This document shows positions 1 through 8,576 of a DNA stretch of 64,000 bases, piece by piece. Each line of letters opens with the position of its first letter. The stretch's first letter is position 1. The position numbers and the translations under genes are program-made. Origin of the DNA: Paenibacillus selenitireducens (lineage in GTDB: Bacteria > Bacillota > Bacilli > Paenibacillales > Paenibacillaceae); the NCBI RefSeq assembly GCF_002021565.1, contig NZ_MSZX01000009.1, positions 124,717 to 188,716 on the forward strand. Direction: 5' to 3'. A model generated the notes under the pieces. It was not told the DNA's origin, ran no database searches, and saw nothing but the letters and a program-made list of their open reading frames with translations.

Positions 1-1
1 G

Positions 2-187
2 GTAGATGCTTCGCTTCAAACACAACGGGAACGCAGCCACGCCTTTGAAGCGGTCATCGCCGATCTCGGGATCACCTCAACAGAATCCCTCATATCTCGA
101 GCCGAGGACGTCATTCAGTTCCTACCGCAACTATGGAATACCGTTGAAATGATCCTTGTAACCAATCCGGCCATTACGGGCAAGTAG
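2..187 (+). CDS. C-terminal fragment of an unknown protein
   Basis: An open frame enters from the left edge and runs 61 codons to a TAG stop at 185-187. The visible residues are mostly helical and hydrophilic and end in ILVTNPAITGK. No motif or family is recognised. The gene is convergent with the VanY-like gene, with only 11 bases between the two stops. The lack of stops and normal codon use support coding, but the 5' part lies outside the window. Confidence 0.55.
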   Translation, partial: VDASLQTQRERSHAFEAVIADLGITSTESLISRAEDVIQFLPQLWNTVEMILVTNPAITGK

Positions 188-198
188 ATGGGTGTAAT

Positions 199-1056
199 CT
201 ATTTAGGATACACGGTCACGATAACCCCATCGATGTTATTCCCGGAAATCGCATAGGATCGATCTACGGGGACTTGAATGTCCGTATTTCCAGTCACTGG
301 GTAATAGGTAACTTCATACGTCTCGCCATCGACTTTGTAAGTAAAGGACTTTTCTTTTTTCACATATTCCAGGTACTCTTCTAGAACCATATCCCGTTTG
401 TTCATAATCGCACTGTGCGGCAGACCCACATAACGGTAGTGCCAAGGTTCATACTGAATGCCTGTGATTGCTGTTTTGTCCTTCGGATATCGCAGTACAA
501 AACCATATTTCCATGCATGGTCCATCAGCCATTTCCCTTCCGGCGCTTGATTCATCTCCATCTGCGTGGACCCGATATCCAGGGAGAGACCCATGTTGTG
601 CTCGCTAAACCCTGCAGGCAATGCATAGTCCGAGCCTTTTTCTTCATATAACTGACTCTGTTTATCAAAGTTTCGATAGCCGCTGTTCATCGAGAAATGA
701 TTCACTTGATCCTGATTCGCATCCTTAACCATCTTCGCAAAAGATTGAGCGACATGTTCAGATAAGGAAATGTCGGTCTCTAATAAATTATATCCGGTCA
801 CCCATTTTGAATCCTGAGTAAGACGAATCACGTCAGATTGTACGCCTTCCGGCTGAACAGGATACTTCGAATTCACTAATAACAAGTCACCTTGATATAT
901 TTGATCTTGCGAAATTTGCATCGATATGTATTTCTCTTGAAATGACATGCTTGGACTTATACGAATCGGACTTGCGTCCGCAATTTTCCCTACTTGTTGA
1001 AAGATAATATAACCTAAAAGTACTAAAGTTACGAACAAAAAACCCCACTTCTTCAT
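199..1056 (-). CDS. VanY-like D,D-carboxypeptidase (peptidase M15B)
   Basis: Zinc D-alanyl-D-alanine carboxypeptidase that would remove the terminal D-Ala from peptidoglycan stem peptides outside the cell. An N-terminal hydrophobic segment (about residues 4-21) looks like a membrane anchor or signal. The family signature is complete: SGYR at about 125-128, SEHNMGLSLD at 151-160 giving zinc ligands H153 and D160, and EPWHYRYVG from 203 giving catalytic E203 and ligand H206. The ATG has an AGGAGGA site upstream. It follows the VanS-like kinase by 108 bases and is probably under the same regulator. The family includes VanY and DacB-type enzymes; nothing here shows a resistance role. Confidence 0.9.
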   Translation of the reverse strand: MKKWGFLFVTLVLLGYIIFQQVGKIADASPIRISPSMSFQEKYISMQISQDQIYQGDLLLVNSKYPVQPEGVQSDVIRLTQDSKWVTGYNLLETDISLSEHVAQSFAKMVKDANQDQVNHFSMNSGYRNFDKQSQLYEEKGSDYALPAGFSEHNMGLSLDIGSTQMEMNQAPEGKWLMDHAWKYGFVLRYPKDKTAITGIQYEPWHYRYVGLPHSAIMNKRDMVLEEYLEYVKKEKSFTYKVDGETYEVTYYPVTGNTDIQVPVDRSYAISGNNIDGVIVTVYPK

Positions 1057-1164
1057 GCATTATTCCTCCTGTCCTTCGAACCTTTATTTAGGATAGGATA
1101 AACTTTTTAAAAAGAAGTAAGGTAAATATAAAGTTTTTCTTAAATTATCACATTTGGAAGTTGG

Positions 1165-2274
1165 TTAGGGCTCTTGTGGAGCCTGTTCGCTCGGTAATCG
1201 CACTTCAAAAAGGGTACGAGCCACGTTGCTCTCGGCCGCTATCGTCCCGTGATGCCGCTCAACAATATTTCTTGCGATGAACAACCCAAGTCCGGTACTG
1301 CCGCCTTGATGTGATCGGGCTTGGTCACCGATATAGAACATATCGAAAAGATGCGGCACATCTTCCGGCGGGATATGATCTCCATAATTGATGACTTGAA
1401 CCACGATCTGATCCTCTATGACATAACCATGAATATCGACATACTGTCCATCATTCCCATATCGAATTGCATTGGTCAGGAGATTCTCGAATACACGAGC
1501 CAGCAGCTCTCCATCCCCCAAAATATTGAGTTGCGTTGAAACATGGAGTCTAGCAATCAAATGGTTTTTTTCAAATGCAGGATATAATTCTTCAATCAGC
1601 TGCTGGAGCAACTCACTTAAATCGATCGGTTTTTTATCTACGGTTAACATGCCGTAGTTCATTCGCGTAATCTCGAATAGTTCGTCAATGAGCTTCTCAA
1701 GGCGTTGCGACTTCGCCCATGCGATATTCGCATAATGTCTTATTTGTTCCGGCGTCAAATGCTCGTCCTTCAGAATAAAATCCAAATAGCCCAATACGGA
1801 AGTCAGCGGCGTACGCAAATCATGAGCTAAATTCAAGACTAATTGATCCTTGCTGTTCTCTGCAAAATCACCGCGTTCTACGGCTTTCTGTAACTTTTCG
1901 CTTGCGAGATTCATATCTCTTGCAATGTCCTCGAACTCGTCGCGCGAATTAATTTGGACACGGCTTTGAAAATCACCACTCGCCAGACGATGAATACCTT
2001 TCGATATCTCTTTAAAATAGGTCCCATATCGTTTGGTGAGGAGAAAGTAGAACAATATCGTCAGCGGAATGAAAAAAATCAAAAAGAAGTTCAAATCTCC
2101 AACATCTCGGATGAAGTACCGGACCGAAGTCAAGGGATCCTCATACAACACCTGGGACCGATAGTAATACTGGAGCACTTTGTAAAGGGTAAAGGTAATA
2201 GAACCAGATAGCAGCATACTGCATCCCAATATCAATAACATTTTGAATCGAAAGCTTCGTATCATGTTAGCCAT
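1165..2274 (-). CDS. VanS-type sensor histidine kinase
   Basis: Membrane histidine kinase of 369 residues that would phosphorylate the adjacent VanR-type regulator. Transmembrane segments lie near residues 12-34 and 60-80, separated by a short outer loop of about 25 residues, so a large extracellular sensor domain is absent. A HAMP linker (about 80-135) precedes HisKA, with HDLRTPLTS placing the phosphorylated His near 151, and an HATPase_c domain with an N-box (FENLLTNAIRYG) and GLGLFIAR. The ATG overlaps the response-regulator stop by 8 bases, indicating translational coupling. The short outer loop resembles VanS and other envelope-stress kinases. The signal is unknown. Confidence 0.88.
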   Translation of the reverse strand: MANMIRSFRFKMLLILGCSMLLSGSITFTLYKVLQYYYRSQVLYEDPLTSVRYFIRDVGDLNFFLIFFIPLTILFYFLLTKRYGTYFKEISKGIHRLASGDFQSRVQINSRDEFEDIARDMNLASEKLQKAVERGDFAENSKDQLVLNLAHDLRTPLTSVLGYLDFILKDEHLTPEQIRHYANIAWAKSQRLEKLIDELFEITRMNYGMLTVDKKPIDLSELLQQLIEELYPAFEKNHLIARLHVSTQLNILGDGELLARVFENLLTNAIRYGNDGQYVDIHGYVIEDQIVVQVINYGDHIPPEDVPHLFDMFYIGDQARSHQGGSTGLGLFIARNIVERHHGTIAAESNVARTLFEVRLPSEQAPQEP

Positions 2275-2962
2275 TGAAGGTATATCCCACTCCCCACACG
2301 GTCTTGATGAGTTTGTTGCGATTCACGTCTTCGCCGAGTTTTTTGCGTAAGGTACGAATATGTACCATAACCGTATTCCCGCCTTCATAATAAGCCTCGC
2401 CCCACACCTGTTTGAAGATATTGTCCGCGCTAAAAATCTTTTTCGGGTACTTGGCTAGCAGATGCAAGATATCAAATTCCTTCGGCGTTAAATCAATCGA
2501 TTCTCCGTATAGAATTACGGTATGTTGATCGGGATCGATGACGAGTCCGCCTATTTCCAACACTGAACTTTTGGCAGCCACCGGTTGATTTAATTGCGTA
2601 GAGCGACGCAGCTGGGCATTAACTCGAGCAACCAATTCCATGGGATTAAACGGTTTGGTCATATAATCGTCAGCCCCCATAACAAGGCCTGTGATCTTAT
2701 CGAAATCGCTCGTTTTGGCACTTAGAAAAATGATGGGCATCGAATACTTTCCCCGAATTTGTCGAGTTACCTCATACCCGTCCATGTAGGGCATCATAAT
2801 ATCCAGGATAACCAAATCGATCGTATGCGTTTGAATCGCAAGTACGGCTTCTTTCCCATCCTTTGCTTTCATGATGTGGTACCCCTCTTTGTGGAGATGC
2901 AACGCGATCAGATCTGCAATTTCCGGTTCATCGTCGGCGATTAAAATTGTAATATGCTTCAT
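2267..2962 (-). CDS. VanR-type (OmpR family) response regulator
   Basis: DNA-binding response regulator of 231 residues. The receiver domain has the acidic pair DDE near 10-12, phospho-acceptor D54 in VILDIMMPYMDG and conserved K103 in TKPFNP. A winged-helix Trans_reg_C domain follows, with LTPKEFDILHLLAKYPKK and VWGVGYTF at the end. An ATG nine bases upstream lies too close to the AGAGG site, so the internal ATG giving MKHITIL was chosen, with nine bases of spacing. It is first in a regulator-kinase-carboxypeptidase unit and has an extended -10 promoter. It would control the VanY-like gene and probably other envelope genes. Confidence 0.9.
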   Translation of the reverse strand: MKHITILIADDEPEIADLIALHLHKEGYHIMKAKDGKEAVLAIQTHTIDLVILDIMMPYMDGYEVTRQIRGKYSMPIIFLSAKTSDFDKITGLVMGADDYMTKPFNPMELVARVNAQLRRSTQLNQPVAAKSSVLEIGGLVIDPDQHTVILYGESIDLTPKEFDILHLLAKYPKKIFSADNIFKQVWGEAYYEGGNTVMVHIRTLRKKLGEDVNRNKLIKTVWGVGYTFNG

Positions 2963-2998
2963 TTCTACCATCCTCTGTAAATAGTTAACATGCAGACT

Positions 2999-3004
2999 AT
3001 TATA
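2999..3004 (-). promoter_or_regulatory. -10 element upstream of the vanR-like gene
   Basis: Read on the minus strand this is TGC-TATAAT, an extended -10 about 40 bases before the start codon. The hexamer 17 bases further upstream is poor (ATGGGA), which fits an extended -10 promoter or one needing activation, for example by the phosphorylated regulator itself. Confidence 0.55.
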
Positions 3005-3036
3005 GCAGATTCATTTCATAATCCCATCCTGAAATC

Positions 3037-3060
3037 AAAAAAAGCCGCAACGATGCGGCT
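3037..3060 (-). terminator. Rho-independent terminator
   Basis: Six-base stem AGCCGC/GCGGCT with a six-base loop. On the minus strand it is followed by seven T residues. It lies just after the nucleotidyltransferase gene and upstream of the vanR promoter, so it separates the two units. Confidence 0.88.
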
Positions 3061-3079
3061 TACACGCGTGTTCTATCCA

Positions 3080-4198
3080 TTAATTAGGAATTCGGTTGGT
3101 GAGGAACTCTTCTAAATCAGGGATAGAAGAAAAACGATGAATATCTACCCCACGAGTGCGAAGGTGACACTCTAGCTTACATTGTAGATCCTCGACTGCC
3201 ACTTGCAGCGGTTCATAATCATCAGGGTTGAGTAGCGTTATTAAATTCGGGAGTCCCGCTTCAAAATAGTGGTTCTGATAGACGATGTTAGGCTCCACCG
3301 TGAGGGGCCAATGTCCTTTTTCCGAATAGTACAGAAAACGAGCAAGTTCATCTTGTATCCCAATCGACCAGAAAAATGCCGAGGCATAATCTTTCTTTTC
3401 ACATGCGGTTAGAAGTTTGTCGAAGATGCCTTTCAGCTCCTCATAGAAACCTCGCATCCGATCAGGATAAGACGGACCGTTCGAATATGTATTTTTTTGT
3501 TCGATCAACAATTCAAGTGTATCGTGTACGAGTCCCTCACAGGCAACTCGAATTTCAACGCAATTTTGAGCATGTATAATGGTATCTATGGCTTCTTCGA
3601 GGCGAGCAGGCCGGATTGCGAAATTCTTATATTGCTCCGCGTTTTTACCCCAACCTTTCGTGAAATATGTCCGATTTAAAAGGGCTAGACTCTCGAGCAC
3701 CTTCGTAATGACAGCATGGGCATCAACTCGGTATAAGGTCATGTCATCTCGATGTTGGTTGTAAGTCATGTTATATACGTGGGCGTAAATATCACGCATA
3801 TGCGACTCGGCTCGCTCCACTAATTTCAATCCGTGATTAGGCATTTCGGCGATCGTATCGCGTAACTGCAGAAATCGGACACGATCTTCTTCCGAACGGA
3901 CGTACAATAGTTTGCAATCCGCGATAATCGAGGTATTCGTTTCTTCGAATGCGGCCATTCTTGCTGCTCGTTCCCAACTAATTGGCCAAAAGTCAAAGCT
4001 AATATCGTTCAATACAAACTGCAAGCTAGCGTCGTAGCCACGGGATGTAGCTGAAATGAAAAAGAAATCCAGGTCCGACCGCTGCGTAGCCGTTCCTTGG
4101 GCGTAAGATCCGTAGTAAGCCACGATCGCAATATCATCCGGATAATGGGTTTGAATATGACGGACTAGCGTATGAGCAACATCGAGTATGTTATGCAT
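3080..4198 (-). CDS. Nucleotidyltransferase-domain protein
   Basis: Cytoplasmic 372-residue protein with an N-terminal minimal nucleotidyltransferase domain. GSYAQGTATQRSDLDFF near residues 30-46 supplies the GS loop and the two metal-binding aspartates (DLD). The rest is helical and of unknown function. Members of this fold transfer a nucleotide to small molecules such as aminoglycosides, or act as toxin-type AMP transferases. The long helical C-terminus does not single out either. A GGGGGA site precedes the ATG. The gene is monocistronic with its own terminator. The substrate is not known, and calling it a resistance gene would go beyond the evidence. Confidence 0.75.
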   Translation of the reverse strand: MHNILDVAHTLVRHIQTHYPDDIAIVAYYGSYAQGTATQRSDLDFFFISATSRGYDASLQFVLNDISFDFWPISWERAARMAAFEETNTSIIADCKLLYVRSEEDRVRFLQLRDTIAEMPNHGLKLVERAESHMRDIYAHVYNMTYNQHRDDMTLYRVDAHAVITKVLESLALLNRTYFTKGWGKNAEQYKNFAIRPARLEEAIDTIIHAQNCVEIRVACEGLVHDTLELLIEQKNTYSNGPSYPDRMRGFYEELKGIFDKLLTACEKKDYASAFFWSIGIQDELARFLYYSEKGHWPLTVEPNIVYQNHYFEAGLPNLITLLNPDDYEPLQVAVEDLQCKLECHLRTRGVDIHRFSSIPDLEEFLTNRIPN

Positions 4199-4282
4199 CT
4201 AAATTCCCCCTCTCCCCCTCATTATACAACCGCTGTCTTGCGATTCTAGGTAGAGAATAACTAAAAACCATTTTCTGCGCAC

Positions 4283-5029
4283 TTAGAGGCTATTCGCCAT
4301 TCCATATCTTATCGCGTAGGCGTAATCGTCTCGTCCATTCTGTTCCGCTCTTTCTGCAGCCATTTCGTAATGATATGGGACTTGAATGTGCTCAACCATC
4401 CACGAAGGACCCCTGTGCCGAACGATCGCATATTTAGCATGTGGTGTTTTTGATTCCATGGCATGCGGGTAAGGTAGTTCTTCGAAATAGGCAGGGAGTC
4501 CAACACTTCCAGGATTCACAATGAGTTTTCCGTTCGGGAGCCACAACGATTTCTGTAGATGGGTATGTCCGCATAAAATCACTTGCTGAGCAATAGGTGC
4601 TAGTTCATCCATAATCGCCCCAACAGATCTTTCGAATACCCCATTTGGGTTAATCTCCTCTACCAAATAGGCTTCATCAGAAAACGGAGTTCCATGACAA
4701 AAGAATAAACCTTCCATGACCCACGACGATTTGAATGATCTTATCCATTCCACGATATCCTTCGAAAGCAGCGGTTTTACAAACTTAAACGTAGCGGATT
4801 CCATCTCATCCATAAGTAAATACCGATCACAGTTTCCCATGATGTGAATCATTTCGGGCCGCTGCATGAGTAATTCAGCAGTCTTACTAGGTTCGATTGG
4901 GCCGAACAAGGCATCCCCTAGATTCACAATCGTGTCTATTCCACGTGAATCAATGTCGCTTAGGACAGCTTCTAAGGCATGAACGTTGCTATGAATATCT
5001 GAAATGACAGCGATCGTCTGATGATTCAT
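4283..5029 (-). CDS. Calcineurin-like metallophosphoesterase (YfcE-type)
   Basis: Two-metal phosphoesterase of 248 residues. Family motifs appear in order: DIHSN near 11-15, GDALFGP near 38-44, GNCDR near 66-70, CHGTPF near 112, and GHTH followed by NPGSVGLPA near 153-178. The full set of metal ligands suggests an active enzyme on phosphodiesters or phosphomonoesters, but the substrate cannot be read from sequence. No signal peptide, so cytoplasmic. A G-rich ribosome site precedes the ATG. Neighbours give no pathway clue. Confidence 0.85.
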   Translation of the reverse strand: MNHQTIAVISDIHSNVHALEAVLSDIDSRGIDTIVNLGDALFGPIEPSKTAELLMQRPEMIHIMGNCDRYLLMDEMESATFKFVKPLLSKDIVEWIRSFKSSWVMEGLFFCHGTPFSDEAYLVEEINPNGVFERSVGAIMDELAPIAQQVILCGHTHLQKSLWLPNGKLIVNPGSVGLPAYFEELPYPHAMESKTPHAKYAIVRHRGPSWMVEHIQVPYHYEMAAERAEQNGRDDYAYAIRYGMANSL

Positions 5030-5070
5030 TCGATATCCCCCCCTAATTCAATCGTATTTTATGATACGAA

Positions 5071-5472
5071 TTATATCTTTTTACACAAACTAATGGAATT
5101 AGGGTACGTAAATTCGAAGCCGAATTTCTGATAAAAGCTTACTTTCGGTACGTCTGCCATTAGAATTACCTCAGCACCGTGAGCAACGTTGTGATTCAAA
5201 TAGTTCGTTAGCTCTTGCATGATGATGTCATCGAACCCTTGACTCTGATAAGAAGGAGCAATGACAATATCTACGATCTGATAAAACCAGGCGCCATCCC
5301 CGATGATTCTGCCCATGCCAAGAAGTTCTGAATCATCTCCTCTTAAAATGACAGCGAAAAGTGAATGATTCAATGATTTCTCCACGATGGCCTCATCCTT
5401 GGCCCCAAGACCTGCAGCGATTCTTAATTCAAGATACTCTTTCGTGTTTGGAACTTCATATACAATGTTCAT
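5071..5472 (-). CDS. GNAT family N-acetyltransferase
   Basis: Compact 133-residue protein with the GNAT pattern: a central beta strand (WFYQIVDIVIAP) followed by the acetyl-CoA pyrophosphate loop region QSQGFDDIIM, and a closing FYQKFGFEF. The loop is degenerate, because the usual Q/R-x-x-G-x-G/A reads QSQGFD, so cofactor binding may be altered. The substrate is unknown. An AAGGGGAA site precedes the ATG. Confidence 0.8.
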   Translation of the reverse strand: MNIVYEVPNTKEYLELRIAAGLGAKDEAIVEKSLNHSLFAVILRGDDSELLGMGRIIGDGAWFYQIVDIVIAPSYQSQGFDDIIMQELTNYLNHNVAHGAEVILMADVPKVSFYQKFGFEFTYPNSISLCKKI

Positions 5473-5620
5473 GTTCTGTTCCCCTTCCTTTGGATCATGG
5501 AATTTTCACGTACATCATCTATTTTACAAGACTAATGCAAGTGATAAGGTATGCACGGTATTTTAATTAGTCTAAGGATATTTTCGATATAAAAGTTTAT
5601 CTAAACACTTTATAGTTTTG

Positions 5621-5658
5621 ATTTAGGGTTTGCCTAATTAAAATGCTTCTGGTATAGT
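5621..5658 (+). promoter_or_regulatory. Promoter with inverted repeat for the tandem-MerR gene
   Basis: TTGCCT at 5630-5635 and TATAGT at 5653-5658 are separated by 17 bases and make a good sigma-A promoter. The imperfect inverted repeat TTAGG-GTTTG-CCTAA straddles the -35 element, as expected for a self-repressing operator. The spacer is not the lengthened 19 bases typical of MerR-activated promoters. Confidence 0.6.
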
Positions 5659-5689
5659 GATAACCTATTTAAGCCAAGGAGGTCTGGGC

Positions 5690-6394
5690 ATGAAATTGTA
5701 TAAGCCAATCGACATTGCACGAAAGTTGCAAATTAGTACAAGTGCATTACGGCATTACGAATCATGGGGTGTCGTACCAACACCCGCTCGCAGCACGAAT
5801 GGCTATCGCCAATATACAGAAATTCATTTGGCTTATTTTCGCTGCCTCCGTGCAATGTTCCCTGGATTTGGCGTACCTGTAACTTGTAATGTCCTGCGGC
5901 ATATACAGCATTCCGAGATGGATACCGCCTTCTGGATCGTGAATAAAGAACAATCGATCCTGCAACAAGAGAAAGTCGTCGCGGATCAGACGCTCGCGCT
6001 ACTGCAGAATCCAGAACTTCCGATGCTCAAGAACACACAACTAAGAGATCGCATGACCATTGGCGAAGCAGCATCACTTACCGATGTCCAAGAATCGGCC
6101 ATTCGGCATTGGGAAAAAGAAGAATTGATCGCACCCCTTAGAGATCCTCAAAATGGATACCGGATCTTCACGCCAATGCACATCCGGCAAATCTTACTCA
6201 TCCGTACCTTGCGAAGAACCGTCTATTTTTTAGAGAATATGAGAGAAATCGTTCAAGCCGTGGAACATCACAGTATCGAACAAGCTAAGAAAGTAACGGA
6301 ACAAGCACTTCAGAGCATCCATCAGCGCAGTCGACAACAATTCTTAGGCGTTCATCAATTGGTAGAGCTATGTAAAGAATTAGACCTCATTTAA
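5690..6394 (+). CDS. Transcriptional regulator with two MerR DNA-binding domains
   Basis: Protein of 234 residues with two MerR-type winged-helix domains in one chain. The first is at about 1-65 (PIDIARKLQISTSALRHYE, ending in NGYRQYTEIHLAYF). The second is at about 118-185 (TIGEAASLTDVQESAIRHWEKE, NGYRIFTPMHIRQI). A short helical tail follows and no ligand-binding cysteines or effector domain are visible. The start was moved to the ATG after AAGGAGG; a longer frame begins upstream without a site. MerR proteins normally bind as dimers of single domains, so this could bind its operator as a monomer. The target is unknown; the only nearby palindrome is in its own promoter. Confidence 0.82.
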   Translation: MKLYKPIDIARKLQISTSALRHYESWGVVPTPARSTNGYRQYTEIHLAYFRCLRAMFPGFGVPVTCNVLRHIQHSEMDTAFWIVNKEQSILQQEKVVADQTLALLQNPELPMLKNTQLRDRMTIGEAASLTDVQESAIRHWEKEELIAPLRDPQNGYRIFTPMHIRQILLIRTLRRTVYFLENMREIVQAVEHHSIEQAKKVTEQALQSIHQRSRQQFLGVHQLVELCKELDLI

Positions 6395-6408
6395 CTTCAT
6401 ATGCATAC

Positions 6409-6440
6409 CAAAAAAGGAGCTGCAACGTAGCAAGCTCCTT
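6409..6440 (-). terminator. Bidirectional terminator hairpin
   Basis: Eight-base stem AAGGAGCT/AGCTCCTT with an 11-base loop between two convergent genes. Six T residues follow on the minus strand; on the plus strand the tail is weaker. Confidence 0.8.
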
Positions 6441-6476
6441 CTTGATCATCGTCTCGTCCTCTCAACTATTCGCCGA

Positions 6477-6722
6477 TTAATCTCGCGGATATTCTACTTT
6501 CATGATGTCCATGAATGGAACTTGGTTCTCACCCTCTGTTCCCTGGACATGTACTTTCCCTGTTCGTGGCACCATATTTGTAATAATACCGCGGATCGGT
6601 TGTTCTTTCCCCCACACCGTTAATACGATTTCGGAGCTTTCTTGTTTGGCTTCGGTCAATTGATTTGCTATATCCTCTAGTACAAACTCGTCTCTCGTCG
6701 GACGTTTTGGTGGTTTTGCCAT
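6477..6722 (-). CDS. YolD-like family protein
   Basis: Small acidic cytoplasmic protein of 81 residues. The body (EIVLTVWGKEQPIRGIITNMVPRTGKVHV, ending in VPFMDIMKVEYP) matches the YolD-like fold, which in Bacillus is often linked to UmuC/UvrX-type DNA polymerases. No polymerase gene is next to it here. The start is the ATG at 6720-6722; a TTG six codons upstream sits inside the GGAGGA site and cannot be the start. Role unknown. Confidence 0.72.
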   Translation of the reverse strand: MAKPPKRPTRDEFVLEDIANQLTEAKQESSEIVLTVWGKEQPIRGIITNMVPRTGKVHVQGTEGENQVPFMDIMKVEYPRD

Positions 6723-6984
6723 ATTGCCGTGTTCCTCCAATAACTCATTTTGTTCAACATATGCATGTCTCTATTCTTTCTATCTTACAGTTATGTTCCT
6801 ATTATACGAGATAATTGGCATTCTTTAAAATGATTATTCCTTTTTGTACTCGAATGATCGAACATCTTTCGCAATCTTGCTGTCTTATTCCCGCGACCTC
6901 CCCAGCGCCAGAATCGTGTGCTACACTCAACAAAAATGTAAAATGGCTTCCGTTGGCACATGAAAGGAGTATTGACACAGCCTT

Positions 6985-8436
6985 TCATTTATAAGATTCC
7001 GGTAAGTGACGAATACAAACATACGCAATAAAAGCAAGAACTCCGCTGACTGCAATCGAAATTGAGAATGCTCGGGTATAATCCTCGAGGTTAGCTAAGG
7101 ACTGAATTTGCCCCAGTGAAGATGAGAATAGAATACCGATGCATGCCACGCCGAGTGAATTGGATACATACATACAGGTCGTAAATAATCCTGAACCTGT
7201 CCCTGCTTCTATAGCGGGTACTATGCTGAGAACGATGTTGGAAAGTGGTGTCGTGGCCATTCCAAGCCCCAGTCCATATACGGACAACAGTATGATATTC
7301 TGAGGTATGAACAAATGCCCTGCATCCAAATACATCGACCCCATGAGGAGCAGGCTGCTGATGCCCATGAGTAAAGCGCCTGTTTTCAACACAACGTTCC
7401 CCCATTTCTGCACCAACCTGGATGATAATAGTGAGGTAAGAAAATAACCCACTCCCAGCGGAAGAAAGACTAGACTTGCCGCTCGAACGTCATAATGCAA
7501 ACCGGATTGTACATAGTAATTCAATATAAAGAAGAATGAGAACATACTGAGATAGATAACGATAACCGTCACGATCCCGATACCAAATGAATTTGCTTTA
7601 AATATAGACAGATCTATTAAACCTTCGTTCTGCCCTTTCATCTTCCTTAACTGGACAGCTAGAAAAGCTAGTAATATAAGGATTGAAATCATGAGACAGC
7701 CCCATGTCCATAGTGGCCATCCTTGCTTTTGTCCCAAAGTTATAGGAATAATCAAAAGCAATAATCCCAGCGTCAATAGGATGGTACCAACCCAATCCAG
7801 CTTTGCTCTCACCTTACCATAGGATTCAGGAATGATCGGAAGAAACAAGAGTACCAATACGCCGAAAGGTACATTAAATAGAAATACGATGCGCCAATCA
7901 AGTCCGAACAGATCCCAATCTATTAGAAATCCGCCTAGGATTAATCCGAGCGTGAATCCCACACCTATCACAGCACCATATATGGCAAATACCAATCCCT
8001 TTTCTCTTGGCAGAAAATTGATCTGCAGCATCGACAGGACTTGCGGTTGAATCATCGCTGCGGACAGCCCCTGGACAATTCTGATCACGATAAGGATGAC
8101 GGGTTGTGACACGATGCCCCCTAACAAGCTCATGACTGTAAAACCTAACACGCCTAAGGTCAACAATCGTTTCCTGCCATACATATCACCCAGCTTCCCC
8201 CCTACGATTAACGCCACAGCTAGTCCTAACGAATATCCCGAAAAAATAAGCTGCGCTTCTGAAAAGCTGGCATGTAGGCTGGTTTGCATCAGCGGAAGTG
8301 CTACTTGCATCATATAGTTGTTCAATGAAATAAGCAGCGTGGGCAGCAAAATAAGAGCAAGCGCATACCAACGCTGTGGATCAACCTGAGGTTCTGATTC
8401 CATATCTGCCCTTAGATGGGTTGATTTGCGATTCAT
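6985..8436 (-). CDS. MFS drug/siderophore exporter, 14-TM (DHA2 family)
   Basis: Inner-membrane proton antiporter of 483 residues with about 14 hydrophobic segments, the size of QacA/EmrB-type exporters. Motif A appears as GGKLGDMYGRKRLL near 79-92, and a motif C-like helix (GAVIGVGFTLGLILGGFL) lies near 152-170. A perfect 7-1-7 Fur box lies 29-43 bases before the start, so transcription should fall in iron-replete cells. That, and the adjacent PchR-like AraC regulator, suggest siderophore export rather than general drug efflux. The ATG has an AAAGGATGA site. Substrate identity is inference from context. Confidence 0.88.
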   Translation of the reverse strand: MNRKSTHLRADMESEPQVDPQRWYALALILLPTLLISLNNYMMQVALPLMQTSLHASFSEAQLIFSGYSLGLAVALIVGGKLGDMYGRKRLLTLGVLGFTVMSLLGGIVSQPVILIVIRIVQGLSAAMIQPQVLSMLQINFLPREKGLVFAIYGAVIGVGFTLGLILGGFLIDWDLFGLDWRIVFLFNVPFGVLVLLFLPIIPESYGKVRAKLDWVGTILLTLGLLLLIIPITLGQKQGWPLWTWGCLMISILILLAFLAVQLRKMKGQNEGLIDLSIFKANSFGIGIVTVIVIYLSMFSFFFILNYYVQSGLHYDVRAASLVFLPLGVGYFLTSLLSSRLVQKWGNVVLKTGALLMGISSLLLMGSMYLDAGHLFIPQNIILLSVYGLGLGMATTPLSNIVLSIVPAIEAGTGSGLFTTCMYVSNSLGVACIGILFSSSLGQIQSLANLEDYTRAFSISIAVSGVLAFIAYVCIRHLPESYK

Positions 8437-8464
8437 TGTACTTCATCCTTTCTATCCCATTAAT

Positions 8465-8479
8465 TGATAATCATTATCA
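8465..8479. promoter_or_regulatory. Perfect Fur box (7-1-7)
   Basis: TGATAAT-C-ATTATCA is an exact inverted repeat matching the Bacillus Fur core. It lies between the AraC-gene terminator and the MFS start, at the expected promoter position, and should bring iron repression to the exporter. Confidence 0.85.
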
Positions 8480-8540
8480 TTTACATGGATTATTCGTGCT
8501 ACCCGCAGAAGGATTTTCTTTCCCTAAGGAGGGAGCGAAC

Positions 8541-8574
8541 AAAAAAAGAACCCCTTCTTGTTAGAAGGAGTTCT
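8541..8574 (-). terminator. Rho-independent terminator
   Basis: Eleven-base stem (one mismatch) GAACCCCTTCT/AGAAGGAGTTC with a four-base loop. On the minus strand it is followed by seven T residues. It ends the AraC gene and insulates the Fur-controlled promoter. Confidence 0.9.
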
Positions 8575-8576
8575 AC

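Noticed and set aside
199-2962. Complete vancomycin-resistance operon
   Set aside because: No vanH, vanA/B-type ligase or vanX gene is present; only regulator, kinase and carboxypeptidase.
6791-6988. Minus-strand frame of 65 codons between the YolD-like and MFS genes
   Set aside because: No ribosome site, odd composition rich in Arg, Phe and Cys, and overlap with the end of the MFS gene. Probably non-coding.
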